A DNA stretch of 64,000 nt, from the NCBI GenBank assembly GCA_025677835.1, contig JAIXMR010000001.1:186001-250000 (forward strand), in the 5' to 3' direction. Below the pieces are notes generated by a model. That model had not been told where the DNA came from. It saw nothing but the letters and a program-made list of their open reading frames with translations, and searched no databases. Position 1 is the stretch's first letter; every line of letters begins with the position of its first letter. A program made the position numbers and the translations under genes. This document shows positions 33,846 through 44,600 of the stretch, piece by piece. The DNA comes from Sporodiniella umbellata. Taxonomy: Eukaryota > Mucoromycota > Mucoromycetes > Mucorales > Rhizopodaceae.

Positions 33846-34418
33846 CAAAATGAAAATCACAAGAATTAAAGAAATAAAAAGGAAAAATAAAATCGGATGA
33901 TATACACCCTCTATAAATATGGCCCAACGTCTATTGCAAAAAGAACCACGGATATTTTAATCCTGTTTATTATTGTTACGTTGGATCAACTGATTTCTAC
34001 TCGATTTGGCTCATTCAAAATAATATTTTCTTTTGGTCTTTTCCAAAATAAATTGGGACGCAACCTTGATCTCTCGGGCGACCCAAACGGTCAATCATCC
34101 TACTACCGTTCTCTACAAACCCCCCCCCCAGTGATCTACCCATGGGAATGATGATCAAAAGAAGAACAAAAGAAAGCGAATCGATAGAGGTCCTTGATTA
34201 TCCAAACAAGGATACACTTTTTTTTTTTTTATTGACCCAAATGGTTTTTTTTATTGACCCAAATGGTTTTTTTTATTCACCCAAATGGTTTTTTTTTATT
34301 CACCCAATCTAATTTTGCTAGCCAATGATCTCTTTTTTTAAAAAAACTATTTATTTTGCTTGGCTTTTTTTTTTTTTTTTTTGGTTATCCAGACTTCAAA
34401 CAGAGGCGTGTGTTGAGT
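33846..34418. other. Intergenic region with a minisatellite
   Basis: Upstream of AroB-AroD and downstream of the PY-motif membrane gene. It has a C9 run at ~34122-34130, the minisatellite at 34219-34307 and a T18-class run at ~34365-34382. No ORF with a recognisable domain. Confidence 0.6.
34219..34307. repeat. 22-23 bp tandem repeat (about 3.6 copies)
   Basis: The unit is attgacccaaatgg followed by 7-9 T. Copies start at 34231, 34253, 34275 and 34298; copies three and four change attgaccc to attcaccc, and the fourth is partial. Confidence 0.9.
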
Positions 34419-34844
34419 CTAGTCTCGAGCCATGGCAAAAGAAAAAAAGAGGGAGGTGACAATCAATAGTATGGACATCATAAAATTCACTTTGCCCCAC
34501 CAAGCTTCATATTTATCTCTACTACCGGCACAGCAACAAGCGCCAAGGATCCAGAGAGGTGGACAAAACCATCCAAACAAAAAGAAGATGGCAGCAAGTG
34601 GGAACTGTCGGTTGTTTTGTCGGGCTTGAACAGGCAGGGGTAGTTGAACCGTTTGGTATCTTGGTTGCTGGGGTTGTTGTGGTTGTGGTGGTGGTTGTGG
34701 TTGAGGGTATCCTGTGTTTTGGTATCCTGCTTGAGGATAGAAAGAAGATGACGAAGGCTGAGGATTTTCCGTCTCTTGATAAGGTGGAGGGGGTTGTTCG
34801 TCTACATCGCTTATATGCTTGGGTGGCTTCTTGTCTGTGTTCAT
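34419..34844 (-). CDS. Small proline-rich membrane protein with PY motif, unknown function
   Basis: Single exon of 141 aa. The first ~75 residues are Pro/Gln-rich and contain PPPPYQ, a PPxY motif that could bind WW domains of Rsp5/Nedd4-type ubiquitin ligases. Two membrane segments follow: FPLAAIFFLFGWFCPPLWIL, then a Cys-rich turn (ACCCAGS), an EAWWGKVN loop, and FMMSILLIVTSLFFSFAMA. The Cys cluster next to the membrane could be palmitoylated. The GWFCPPLW and WWGKVN elements look conserved-family-like, but I cannot name a family with a known function. It is the first of the five same-strand genes running to 26077. Confidence 0.72.
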   Translation of the reverse strand: MNTDKKPPKHISDVDEQPPPPYQETENPQPSSSSFYPQAGYQNTGYPQPQPPPQPQQPQQPRYQTVQLPLPVQARQNNRQFPLAAIFFLFGWFCPPLWILGACCCAGSRDKYEAWWGKVNFMMSILLIVTSLFFSFAMARD

Positions 34845-36771
34845 AGAAATAGGCTGAAATTAATGGTTGAAAAAGAAAAAAGAAAACAACCAAAGAAAAA
34901 AAAAAGAAGTTTTGGTTTATGCTTATTTCAAGTACCGAACAGACCTATCTTCAATAGGGAAAGTAAGCCTGATCTATTTCAAAACAGAATTCCTGTTGCT
35001 ATTCGGGAGCGTTTTCAAAGTGTTTTATACAGAAAAACAATCTATAGAATTCAACCACCAGTTTAAGAAAAAACATCGCTATAAGCACATTAAGGCATAG
35101 CCGTCGCACGAAAAGAAAGTGCTTTAAACATGACTTTGGTCAACTACCAGTGGGTAACGCTTGTACTTGACAAGGAGAAACATGCCACTCTAGAGACTGT
35201 ATATAAGTAGTTACGTATTGGCGATTTAGATAAAGGATTTTTTTTAAAACCAAATTCACACAGAAAATTTGATATGGCCTGGTTTTTCAAGTGGTTGAAT
35301 TGCATTGAGCGTTCCAAGCTTGTCTTGTCGTATTTTGAGCCATAGTGAGTGATAAAAATAAGCCTTTATTTAAACCTTTTACTTCTCAGTTATTATTCAA
35401 ATCAGTGATGTACAACAGAGCATCAATCCACTGTTTCTAACAAACTAACACACTCTCATTCATACTTCTTTTCACCAAGATTTTTCTTAGTATGCCTTGT
35501 TTTGCTTTTGGTTTCCAATCCATTGCACACAAACGTTGCCTACTTGTTGATCGACATCACAAACAAAATTTTACTTTTTTTTTTTTTTTTTTTTTGCTTA
35601 TTCAACGTACTCTTCATTCTTTTTATTTACAGAATCTGCACAGCCAACCTTGGCAGGCTAGGCGTATCAAAACTTACATGGAAGCATGCCACTCGATGTT
35701 TGCTGGGATTGTGATTTCAAAGAGTCAATGTAGTAGTTTCCAAATGTCCATAGAAACAGATCGGTGTTTGAGGCAGACGAAGCGATAGCATTTTTCTCTT
35801 TTGTACAAAGTTCAATGACCTTTGTAAAAGTTATTTTAAAACGATGGAAGGTTCTGAGTGCCGTTCTGAGAAGAATAGCTGTAGACTAACCGTAGGTTAT
35901 TTATTAGATCACTTCCCTCCCCCACTTCCTTTGTTTGTTTTTCTTCAATTCTAGTTTCTGAAGAGCTAGACTCATTTTATAATGGAGACAGTAAAGATAT
36001 GCAGCAAGGATTATGTCAAGTATTGACATAATTTTATTTCAACCCAGTAAAATCGTCGATAGTCGCTGCTGGCTCCGAAAATACTAAACTATAAGCGAGC
36101 TTTACCCAATGCCTTCTTTTAAGGTATTGAAAAACGAAAGTACGGGTTGTTTTCAATAAGCGAGGCAGTTTTTTTTTAATGGTTGTCCTGGAAAAGGTTT
36201 TTTTTTATTTGTTTATTATGATGGATAGTGTTGTGTTCCCGCTCACCCTGAATAACCCCAACCCAGAGACGTTTACAAAGAAAAGGGGTGAGACAGAGCG
36301 AAACCATCGGACACAAAAACAACATGCCTAACAAAGAACACATCTATGGACGCAAAAAATGAGCAGAAGCAAGAAGCAGCTTAATGTCTTAAAGGCCCCC
36401 CCTTTTTTTTTTTTTTTTTTTGAAAATAAATTCTTTGTATCTATTTCATTGTATAAACAGTACGCGAGTTAAGGGCTATTAAAAACCCGTAAAATAAAAA
36501 CTTACGGCTTCTTTTCACGGCTTTATGTACATTTACACTCGTTTTTTTTTTTTTTTTTTTTTTGGTTGCTTTTCTTTATTCTATCAACCATAGAATTTTT
36601 GAAGGTCTTGAAGGTTTTTTGATTGGTAACACCAAATGTTTTATTTTTACCTCCTAATTTTTTGTATTTTCAAATGCGAAACACAGCGTTTTTCTTTTTC
36701 CTATTTTACTTTCTTTAGCTGGAATTTTTTTTTTTTTTTCTACCAAAAAAAAAAAAAAAAAAAAAAAAAAA
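34845..36771. other. 1.9 kb intergenic region, divergent promoters
   Basis: Between the PY-motif membrane gene (-) and the cation exchanger (+). A TATA-like tatataag at 35203-35210 precedes a 22-codon ORF (35274) with no known match. ORFs around 35492-35788 are split by a T23 tract and show no domain. C7T19 is at 36396-36421, T23 near 36541-36563, and an A30 run ends at the ATG at 36772. Confidence 0.5.
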
Positions 36772-38107
36772 ATGAAAACTTATCTAAAACTACTTTTGAT
36801 ATTCTATATATTTCCGTGTCTAGTGTCAGGGTCTTTGTTGATCCCTGCCCTTAAACACCATAAAACAGTAAACTACAAAGACTTCAGTCGATCTTGGCTC
36901 ACCTTTTGAAAAATAGTGTTCAGATATCGAAAGTCACAAAGATCAATGTGCCTTTGTTACATCCTACTGCTATGGATTCAGTGGGTATTTTCTAAAACTC
37001 TATTACTGCTCGACAATTTGGAAACCGCTTTCTGTCATTATTATGGTACGTTCAAAATGTTTGTTTAGATTGTGACTGAAACGTTTCTAGTTGGCTGGGC
37101 TGCTGTTTTTGTTTGGTGCAGTGAGTGTGGTGGCCGCAGACTTTTTCTGTAAGTCAACAGCTCTCTAAGGATATAGAGTCTAAACTGGTATACATACATA
37201 AATAGGTCCCAACCTTCAGACGATTTCTTCAAAACTTCAATTATCGGAATCTATGGTAAGCAACCCAGTCTTTTTTGTATAGATGTGTGTGTGTGTTTGT
37301 GTATATGTATGTGTTTGATTTAGAAAGGTAGGCAGGTGTAACAGTACTTGCTTTTGGTAATGGTAGCCCTGATCTATTTAGTACCTTTACGTATGCATCT
37401 ATCTTTTCCTTCTCTTTTTTATGACGTCTATTTACTTTCAGTTGCTATCTTTAGAGCCATGAATAGCGGATCTGGATCCTTGGCAATTGGAGAGCTGATT
37501 GGTGCTGCATTCTTTATTGTATCTATTGTCTCAGGCTGTATGGGCATTATTAGCCCGTTCAAGTCCAAAAGGGTGACCTTTATGCGAGATGCATCTTTTC
37601 TTTTGGGTGCTGTCATGATTCTAACATGGATCGTTTATCACAGACGGATCCTTTGGTATCATGGTCCATTATTAATAGGATATTATCTGACATACGTTAT
37701 AGTAGTCATCGTGGGTGCTTACCGATTTGCCGAGGATGAACCTCCACGCGGGTTACCGGAGGCTAAACCCAATGACCAAGAGCTTGCTACGGAGGCCACG
37801 CCTTTGATAGGTTCCTCAGAAGAACAAAGGCGTCAAAAACCACCCCGACTAGAAATTCCTACTCAAGGATTTCATACACAATCGGAACACTGGGGACATA
37901 TCATCAAGCCTGTATCACCAAGCTCACCTCACTATTCCAGAAAGTCTTCTTACTCTAATCTTCCCAGAACCGGAAGTACCAATGGATCCATTTCTTCACG
38001 TCTTTACCGTCATGCCATGTCTCCACGTGTAGGCATTCGAACCTCTATTTTTTCAGCTGTTGATGTAAGTGGAATACATCTTGGTTTTATACTTTTTTAA
38101 TCTTTAC

Positions 38108-38139
<32 letters not shown>

Positions 38140-39616
38140 AAGTTTCAAGAGCAAGTATCTAGTATTCGTCGAGCTAGCAGTACTCATATCTTACCTTTGG
38201 GTAATAACAGAAGTCTATCCGGACTTGTCCGTCGTACTTCACGTATTCCTTCGCCTGATTTAATACTACCTAGATCCGCTGATCATTTAAGAGCCCCTGA
38301 AAATCATGATTACTTTCATTTTATGACGCATCATGATCCAGCACCTCATACTGCCTTGGAGAGTCAGGACATAAAGAATAGGGCCGTGCCTGAAATCACT
38401 TTGGGCTTACCAGAGGAAGGGGAGCACCCATTGATCTGTCCTGAAGAAATGGATCAAGAGTCTAATAAGCCTTGGGATGAAGTACTCTGTGTTTTATTCC
38501 CTACGTTGCAAGAATGGACTCAAAAAACCACCTTTGCAAAATGTAACGCATTGATTGCCGTGCCAATCGTGTTGATCCTGACCTTAACATTGCCCGTAAC
38601 TGAAGCAGAGGATGTTAAAATAGACGATATCGAGGTTGTTGATGTACCTCAGGTCACTGTCAGTAAAGCTTATCTCACCGTGCCTGCCCTGGAAGGTTGT
38701 CCAGACACTACAGATCCTAATATGGTTACCGAATCTACCTTGAGTTGGTGTCGCTGGCTTCTAGCCACACAAGCCATCTGTTCATTAACTTTTGTTGCTT
38801 GCGTTATGGCCTGTAAATATAGATATATAGATATAGATATAGATATATACATATATAGCCTACAAGATTCATTTTTTTTTTTCCTTCTCTTAGTGAACGG
38901 GTTTATTGCTCCTTATTATGTGCTTATAGGCTTTTTTGTTGGATGCGTTTTGTCTGGCTTAGTACTTCGTTATACAAAAGATAAAGAGCCGCCTCAGTGG
39001 CAATGGATGTTATCGTTTGCTGGTTTTGTGATAGCTCTAAATTGGATCTTTTTATTGGCAAATGAAATGGTGGGACTTTTACAAGCATTGGGTACCATTT
39101 TCGATATTAGTGAAGCTATTATGGGATTGACTATATTTGCCCTTGTAAGAAAAAAAAAAACAATGGGTTGGTATTTTATATAACCTTGAAAAAAAAAAAA
39201 AAAAAAAAAAAAGGGCAACAGTTTAGGTGATTTGGTAGCCAACACAGCTATTGCAAAAATGGGATTCCCCACTATGGCTATTTCTGCCTGTTATGCAGGC
39301 CCATTGTTGAGTAAGAGTGATACAAAAAAGATTTTTTTTTTTTTTAAAAAAAAGATTGTCTTGTATAGATATGGTTTTGGGTGTTGGTATCTCGTCTAGC
39401 TATCAATCATGGATTACTGGTAAACCATATGAACTTGACATTGCACCTACCATTCTGGTTTCCTCCTGTGGTCTAATTACTGTTCTTGTAAGTACTCTTG
39501 TTGTTGTAAATATCAACGGATACCGTATCAACAAAAACCTTGGTTGGTGGATGATTTTTGTTTATATTGCCTGCTGCATTATTAACATTTTGCTTGAGTT
39601 TCGTTTCCTGAATTAA
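36772..39616 (+). CDS. Sodium/calcium-type cation exchanger (CaCA family, yeast YDL206W/NCLX-like)
   Basis: Ten exons: 36772-36867, 36917-37045, 37091-37148, 37206-37255, 37332-37390, 37455-38064, 38143-38812, 38894-39144, 39214-39310, 39369-39616 (755 aa). MKTYLKLLLIFYIFPCLVSG is a signal peptide. A Cys-containing luminal segment (DQCAFVTSYC) leads to alpha-repeat 1: AADFFCPNLQTISSKLQLSE, AGVTVLAFGNGSPDLFSTFT, MNSGSGSLAIGELIGAAFF. A ~300-residue cytosolic loop rich in Ser/Pro follows. Alpha-repeat 2 is LTIFALGNSLGDLVANTAIA, with the GNSxGD counterpart of GNGSPD. Both acidic residues needed for cation binding are present. The family exchanges Ca2+ for Na+, Li+ or H+ in internal or mitochondrial membranes; ion preference is inferred. 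The intron at 38813-38893 carries a GATATA-type microsatellite, and the acceptor at 38142 closes a T25A9 run. Confidence 0.92.
38813..38862. repeat. GATATA-type microsatellite inside an exchanger intron
   Basis: Repeated agatatag and atagatat units immediately after the 5' splice site of the seventh intron. Confidence 0.8.
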
Positions 39617-39928
39617 TTTAAACAAAAAAGGTATTACCATTCTAGTTTCTTAAAAAGAAAAACACCCATATATAAATAAAAGCAAACTGCAGGTATTCTT
39701 AGTACGAATGGTCCACTTCTTTTAAAAAAAAGCGTACATCTTTTTGTGTCTCAAAGTAAATAGAGCCCGGTATTATTTATGCAGACAAAAGAAAACCAAA
39801 AAACAGCTAAAGTATGGGGCGCATTTGAAAATTATTAGCCAGGTGATGTATACCCTTTAAGGAAATCAAAGACATATCGAGAATTCCCTCTTTTTTTCTT
39901 CCTTGTATTTTATTTTCCTTTTAGTTTA
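39617..39928. other. Short intergenic region upstream of the Set1-like gene
   Basis: No coding potential seen; should carry the exchanger 3' UTR and the promoter of the SET-domain gene. A T-rich pyrimidine stretch lies just upstream of the ATG. Confidence 0.55.
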
Positions 39929-41391
39929 ATGAATGAAGTGAGCACAAATGGTCAAGACATACAAGTAGGTGTCTTTTCTTTTCTTTTTTTTTTTTCTCTT
40001 TTAACTGTCTCAACACAACCAACCAACAGTAAAATGCTACTTTCAGTTTATATATGAAAAAGTCGATCCAAAACACTCTTTCGAAATGAGTCATGATCAA
40101 ACACGAATGACGTTTTCTTCTTTACCCTTTCAGCAGCTCATCTTTGAAAAATTAAAAGAACTATTAATACCTTATGGTTGTACGCAAGTAAGCAAATAAA
40201 CAACAAAACAACGTCAAATAACAGCTTGTTTCAAGATTTTTCATGACCAGCGATATTGGTATGCCCTTTTCCCTTCCTTTTCTGCAGCACAGAAGGCACA
40301 AAAATCAATACATACCATAGCAGGATACCGAGCAGAAATGGAGCTCTCAAAAAAGGATTGGGATGCTTCTGATATAGATGATTTGATAGATACCCTTTTA
40401 GAACACGTAGACGATGAAGAAGAAGAATGGATCAATGGCATGGATGTTGAATTCGAAAATGAGTGGAATCCGTTTGGTCAGACAAAAGATGCAGAAGATT
40501 TGAAGTTTTTGCAGATTGCTATGATTGAAAAAGTTGAGCCCGAACTAAGAAATGGTAAGCTATATCTGTACAAGACTTGACCTCATCCTTTTGTGCTCTA
40601 GAACTGGTGCAAGATTTAGGCGGAGATGAAGCCGCTGTACCGTCTGCTAGGACCAAAGAATATATCTCTGCTCCTGACTGTTCCAAGACAGCAGCTTGTA
40701 TACAGAACAGGGCAATTGCCCTGGACTCTAAAACAAACATGATCAACAACGCCCGTAGACGAGTTGTATCGAACGCTCCGATCCAGACCAAGGCAATGAC
40801 GGAATCCGACACGTTAAAATACAATGAACTCAAGCAGAAAAAAAGACAGCTCGTGTTTGGAAAATCATCAATTCATGCATACGGACTGTTTTCAAGGGAA
40901 AAAATTGACCCTCAAGAGTTTATTATCGAATATGTTGGAGAGGTTGTACATCAGCAGGTAGCTGAAAGAAGAGAAAAAGAATACGAGCACTTAGGGATTG
41001 GTAACAGCTACTTGTTTCGTGTAGACGATGATACAGTTATCGACGCAACTAAAAAAGGGGGACTGGCAAGGTACATTAATCATTGCTGCACGGTAAGGCA
41101 ACTACAAAAAAAAAAAAAAAAAAAAAAAAAAGCTCATACACACCTCTTCTCATGTTTGTTTTCAAAAAGCCCAACTGCAGTATAAAGATTATTACTATTG
41201 GAAAGCAGAAAAAAGTAATTATTTATGCCACTCAAGAAATCAATCCTGGTGACGAAATCACTTATAAGAGTACTTTCGAAATGGAAACTATACCTTGCTC
41301 TTGTGGAAGCAAATTTTGTAAAGGCTCGTAAGTAGAACTCTGCCGCAAATGTAAATATAAATGCTTATTTGTTTTATTTAGACTAAATTAA
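39929..41391 (+). CDS. Compact Set1-like SET-domain protein with RRM-like N-terminus and altered catalytic motif
   Basis: Six exons: 39929-39964, 40047-40187, 40236-40554, 40602-41092, 41170-41327, 41382-41391 (384 aa). Residues ~14-90 resemble an RRM (LIPYGCTQIFHDQRYWYALF ... SAAQKAQKSIHTIAG). An acidic linker is followed by n-SET-like sequence (NNARRRVVSNAP, SDTLKYNELKQKKRQLVFGK) and the SET domain: SSIHAYGLFSRE, EFIIEYVGEVVHQQVAERRE, GNSYLFRVDDDTVIDATKKG, ARYINHCCTPNC, VIIYATQEINPGDEITY. Post-SET is CSCGSKFCKGSLN; the last ten coding bases sit in a micro-exon. Set1 methylates H3K4 within COMPASS and is usually around 1,000 residues or more. Here the usual ITYDYKF is ITYKSTF, so the Tyr at the catalytic position is Ser. 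It may be an inactive or altered paralog; a standard Set1 should exist elsewhere. Confidence 0.86.
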
Positions 41392-41474
41392 CATGTTGCA
41401 TTTTTGTAAATTTCTTTCTTTCTAATCTATTCCTTCTCTTATTTTCTTTCTTGTTCTTTGTTTATATTAAAAAG

Positions 41475-41570
41475 CATATATATATATATATATATATGAG
41501 TGTGAGTGTGAGTGTGATTATATGTGTGTATGTGTGTTGGTGCGTGTATGTATGTATGTATGTATGTATG
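41475..41570. repeat. Compound microsatellite (TA)n-(GAGTGT)n-(GTAT)n
   Basis: Located between the convergent Set1-like and kinase genes; three repeat types follow each other directly, then a T22 run to ~41592. Confidence 0.9.
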
Positions 41571-41600
41571 TTTTTTTTTTTTTTTTTTTTTTGGGTTTGT

Positions 41601-42891
41601 TTATTTTGAAAAGAGTCGATCATAAAAAGAGCTTTCCAAAGTATAATCAAAATTTAAAAATTCTTGTTCTAGCCAAAGTCTGCATCTCGCTTCCTCTGTC
41701 ACTGGCATGTTTTCGATGCCTGCAGGTAGTGACATTCTTTTAGTTGAATAAACTAGTCCATCCTCTACTAATTCGTCTCTGGCCATTTTACAGAATTTCT
41801 AAAAATAAGATGGGTTTACAACCTGTTGTTATCTTGTCTTACATTCAATTGACAGGGCGATTTTAGTTGCTTTGTTTCCAGTTTGTGCCAGTCCAAACCT
41901 TGAAACCAAGGGTGTGCTTTAAACTTTTCAAAGTCGTTGCCTAATCTATACAGCGGTGATTTGTCCAGCAACTACGAACCGTACGATTAGAGATATGCCA
42001 ATTTTTGCAAATTAAAAAAAAATTACACCACGAATTAGGTCTATACATCCCAAAGACATTTTAGAAGGAAAGACCAAAGGATCCCTTGATATTGAGCGAA
42101 TCAACTCATCTTTAGTGTCGGCTCTAAAAGGACGCTAGTTTGTTTGTAAGAAAAACAAAGAAGAAAGAACAGATATTTGCTGTTACCATGCCAAACAAAA
42201 GCTCAAAGGCTACAACACCCAAACTCCACCAGTCAACTGATGAGCCGTAGCCCTTTTTGGCTAGCATTTCCGGAGCCATATAAGCTACTGTTCCTGACCG
42301 ACTCCATGCCACAGGTTCTTCTGGTGTTAATTGAACTGCAATATTAAAATCCGACAGGTGTGCATAGTTTGCAGCGTCTAACAAAATATTTTCGGGTTTA
42401 ATATCTCGGTGTACAATCCTCTGACTCTGTAGATGATCCAGCGCAATCCCAATACAAGCGACATAGTGGCGCACTTGGACTTCTTCTAGTGTCATCTGTT
42501 GCTCTAAGCCAAGTCTGAGATCCATCTCCATAGGATCCAAGGCTAGAAATAGGGTATCGTCGTCTTGAAAGCAGTACCTTAGGTTGACGATCATAGGAGA
42601 GTGAATACGTTCCAACAAAATACGCTCAGTAATAATGTAACGAATAGCTTTTTGTCGTATGCATTTTAATTTATCCATGTATTTTAGTGCAAATCGTTTT
42701 TGGGTGCGTTGATGTTGTACCATCCGAACTTTGCCAAACTGCCCTTGGCCAATCAGTTTTTCAATATGAAAATGGCTTAAATTGGGCTCTAGTTTATTAT
42801 TATTATTAATTGTCGTGTTTTTTTTCTCATATCCTCAAATCTACGGTTTACCGATGAATTCCGCTTGTTCTTTACAGCAACAAGTACCCAT
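41601..42891 (-). CDS. YANK/STK32-type protein kinase with N-terminal lipidation motif
   Basis: Five exons on the minus strand: 42891-42852, 42788-42187, 42134-42027, 41971-41843, 41798-41601 (358 aa). The start MGTCCCKEQAEF has Gly2 and three Cys, a typical N-myristoylation plus palmitoylation signal. The kinase domain starts at SHFHIEKLIGQGQFGKVRMV, with FALKYMDK lysine, HRDIKPEN, and HLSDFNIAVQ, where the usual DFG is DFN as in the YANK subfamily of AGC kinases. SGTVAYMAPEML, SVDWWSLGVVAFELLFGMRP and a short tail follow. DFN is a family trait, so activity is not ruled out. Membrane targeting to plasma membrane or endosomes is inferred from the N-terminus. The donor at 42026 was pic­ked among three overlapping GT sites because only it keeps DLIRGLLDKSPLYRLG. 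Confidence 0.9.
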
Positions 42892-44262
42892 ATTCTTTTC
42901 TGTGTTTCTCTACAAAAAAAAAAAATTCTTCGGAAACGGAAAGAAAAAGGGAAATTAAGAATCTTAATTTTGAAAAGATGTAACTCCTTCGCTACACCAT
43001 AGAACATCACATGGCTTCTGAGTTTGCCATTGTCTGTGACGCTGTGTTTTCCTTTTACTTTGCAGATTAAAAGGCAAGCTCATGCATACTTCTTTATCAC
43101 CCGTTAATGATGCAGTTGACTTTTCTTTCTTATTTCTCAACTAAGTTTTACCTATTATTGTTGCATGCCAACGAAATTGTTGGCTACAATGACTAAATTA
43201 GACTGCAGTGTACTTGAGGCAGTTGAGGTACCTTTCTTTGACAGTCTTTCCATATCTACTTCAAGGGCTAACTATATTGTTCATCAGACGGTTTGTGTTG
43301 TTGAGAACCAAATATAGTACCTGAAGGATTGGATAAATCACGAAAAAATCAGGGGATATCGCTATTTTCGTATGCAGCACAAATTCCACACTTGGGGCAT
43401 AGTTTTATATCTAATACAGTTGTTGTATTTTCTGGTTGGCGTTACCTCAAAAGCCATGGCTAAACAGAAAAAAAGCAGCAAGAAATAAGGGCTAAAGTAG
43501 TACCCCCTTTTTGGCTAGGTTTGATACGCCTATGCACAGATAAGCATCAAAAGAAATATACATTTGTATTATTGCAGACAGTTCGCGCCATCTTTTTTTC
43601 TTTATTAATAGAATAAAACAAATGGAGTTTTGAGACTAAAAGATAGTTTAACATATCGATTCTAAAAGATCAAAAGATCACTGTTGTTTTATGAAACTCC
43701 AAATAAAACAAAATTATGTCACTCACCCATCTTATGAATTTGTGCCTCTAAACATAGTTTTAAAAGAAACGCGTGAATGTAAATAACGGAATATAAATAA
43801 AAACTTTGTTTTTCAACTGCTAGCCAGAAGCTTTTTTTTTCTAGGTAAGAGTATTTATCACAAAATAGAATAGGGTTTGTTGACACTCTCATAATATCTT
43901 TTGCACTATGCATCAATATACTCCTCTTTCTTTCTCTCTTGTAACTAATGTTGCTTATCAAGTCACTGTAAAAAAATCGACAGAAACTGTCTAATACTGA
44001 AAACACGCAAGACGTTAGATGTTACCTATTCCTTTTCCTTTTCTTTCTCTTTCTTTTTTTTTTTTTTTTTTGAATTACATGTACAAGTAGACAATCGTAT
44101 AAAAGAATACAGCAAAAAAAATAAAATAAAATAAAATATTAATAATACAAACAGGTCCTCTTGTCTTCCTTTCGTTCTTTTTCTTTCATTCTTTTATTCA
44201 ATTTGGTTTTTCCAGAGTTGAGGTATCTTTGCTAGAGCTGAATTTGATTACGAGAATTGTAT
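42892..44262. other. 1.4 kb intergenic region
   Basis: Between the kinase start and the 3' end of the V-ATPase subunit gene. ORFs on both strands show no recognisable domain. An A12 run (~42914-42925) and a T18 run (~44056-44073) are the main features. Confidence 0.55.
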
Positions 44263-44600
44263 TTATGGACCAAAGTCTATAACAACTTCATTAGCTCCTT
44301 CAAGTTCATGCAAATAGTATTTTTTTTTTTGTATATGTACCTGGCATCCACAAAAAGCGAGAAAGCAAGCATAGACAATGGCGGCAGTAAAACAGGCTTG
44401 AGCAGTTGCATTTGGGTTATCGGGATCTGATACGAATTCTGTCAAGACCTCTACTTTAGCATTGAAAGCTGAGCCAAGAGCAACCTAATATTATTAGCTT
44501 TAAAAATCGGTTCAAGAATAATTTTTACAAGAAAAATGATGCCACAGAAAGACAGCATGCTACAGCAAGTGGCTGCCCCAGGTCCAACAAATGTCTTCAT
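44263..44600 (-). CDS. V-ATPase subunit f / RNaseK-like small membrane protein (yeast YPR170W-B family)
   Basis: Two exons on the minus strand, 44600-44529 and 44484-44263 (97 aa). The start MKTFVGPGAATCCSMLSFCG has the Gly-Pro/Cys-Cys pattern and first membrane helix of the family. The loop carries LGSAFNAKVEVLTEF and SDPDNPNATAQACFTAAIVY, then the second helix ends at LAFCGCQVHIQKKKYY, matching the closing CQV-x-L-x-x-RK of RNASEK and YPR170W-B. In cryo-EM structures this protein is subunit f of the V-ATPase Vo sector. The size fits the ~85-100 residue family. An in-frame GT at the VHIQ codon looks like a donor, but read-through preserves the family motif. Confidence 0.85.

Noticed and set aside
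33177..33860. Start of AroB-AroD at 33860
   Set aside because: That codon is GTG in non-coding leader; the first ATG at 33845 gives a normal N-terminus.
35274..35350. A 22-codon ORF after a TATA-like box
   Set aside because: Too short, no homolog recognised, no supporting splice pattern; kept only as part of the gap description.
37348..38100. Single-exon 250-codon model for the cation exchanger
   Set aside because: It omits the signal peptide and GNGSPDLF motif and begins in the wrong frame; ten-exon splicing restores both alpha-repeats.
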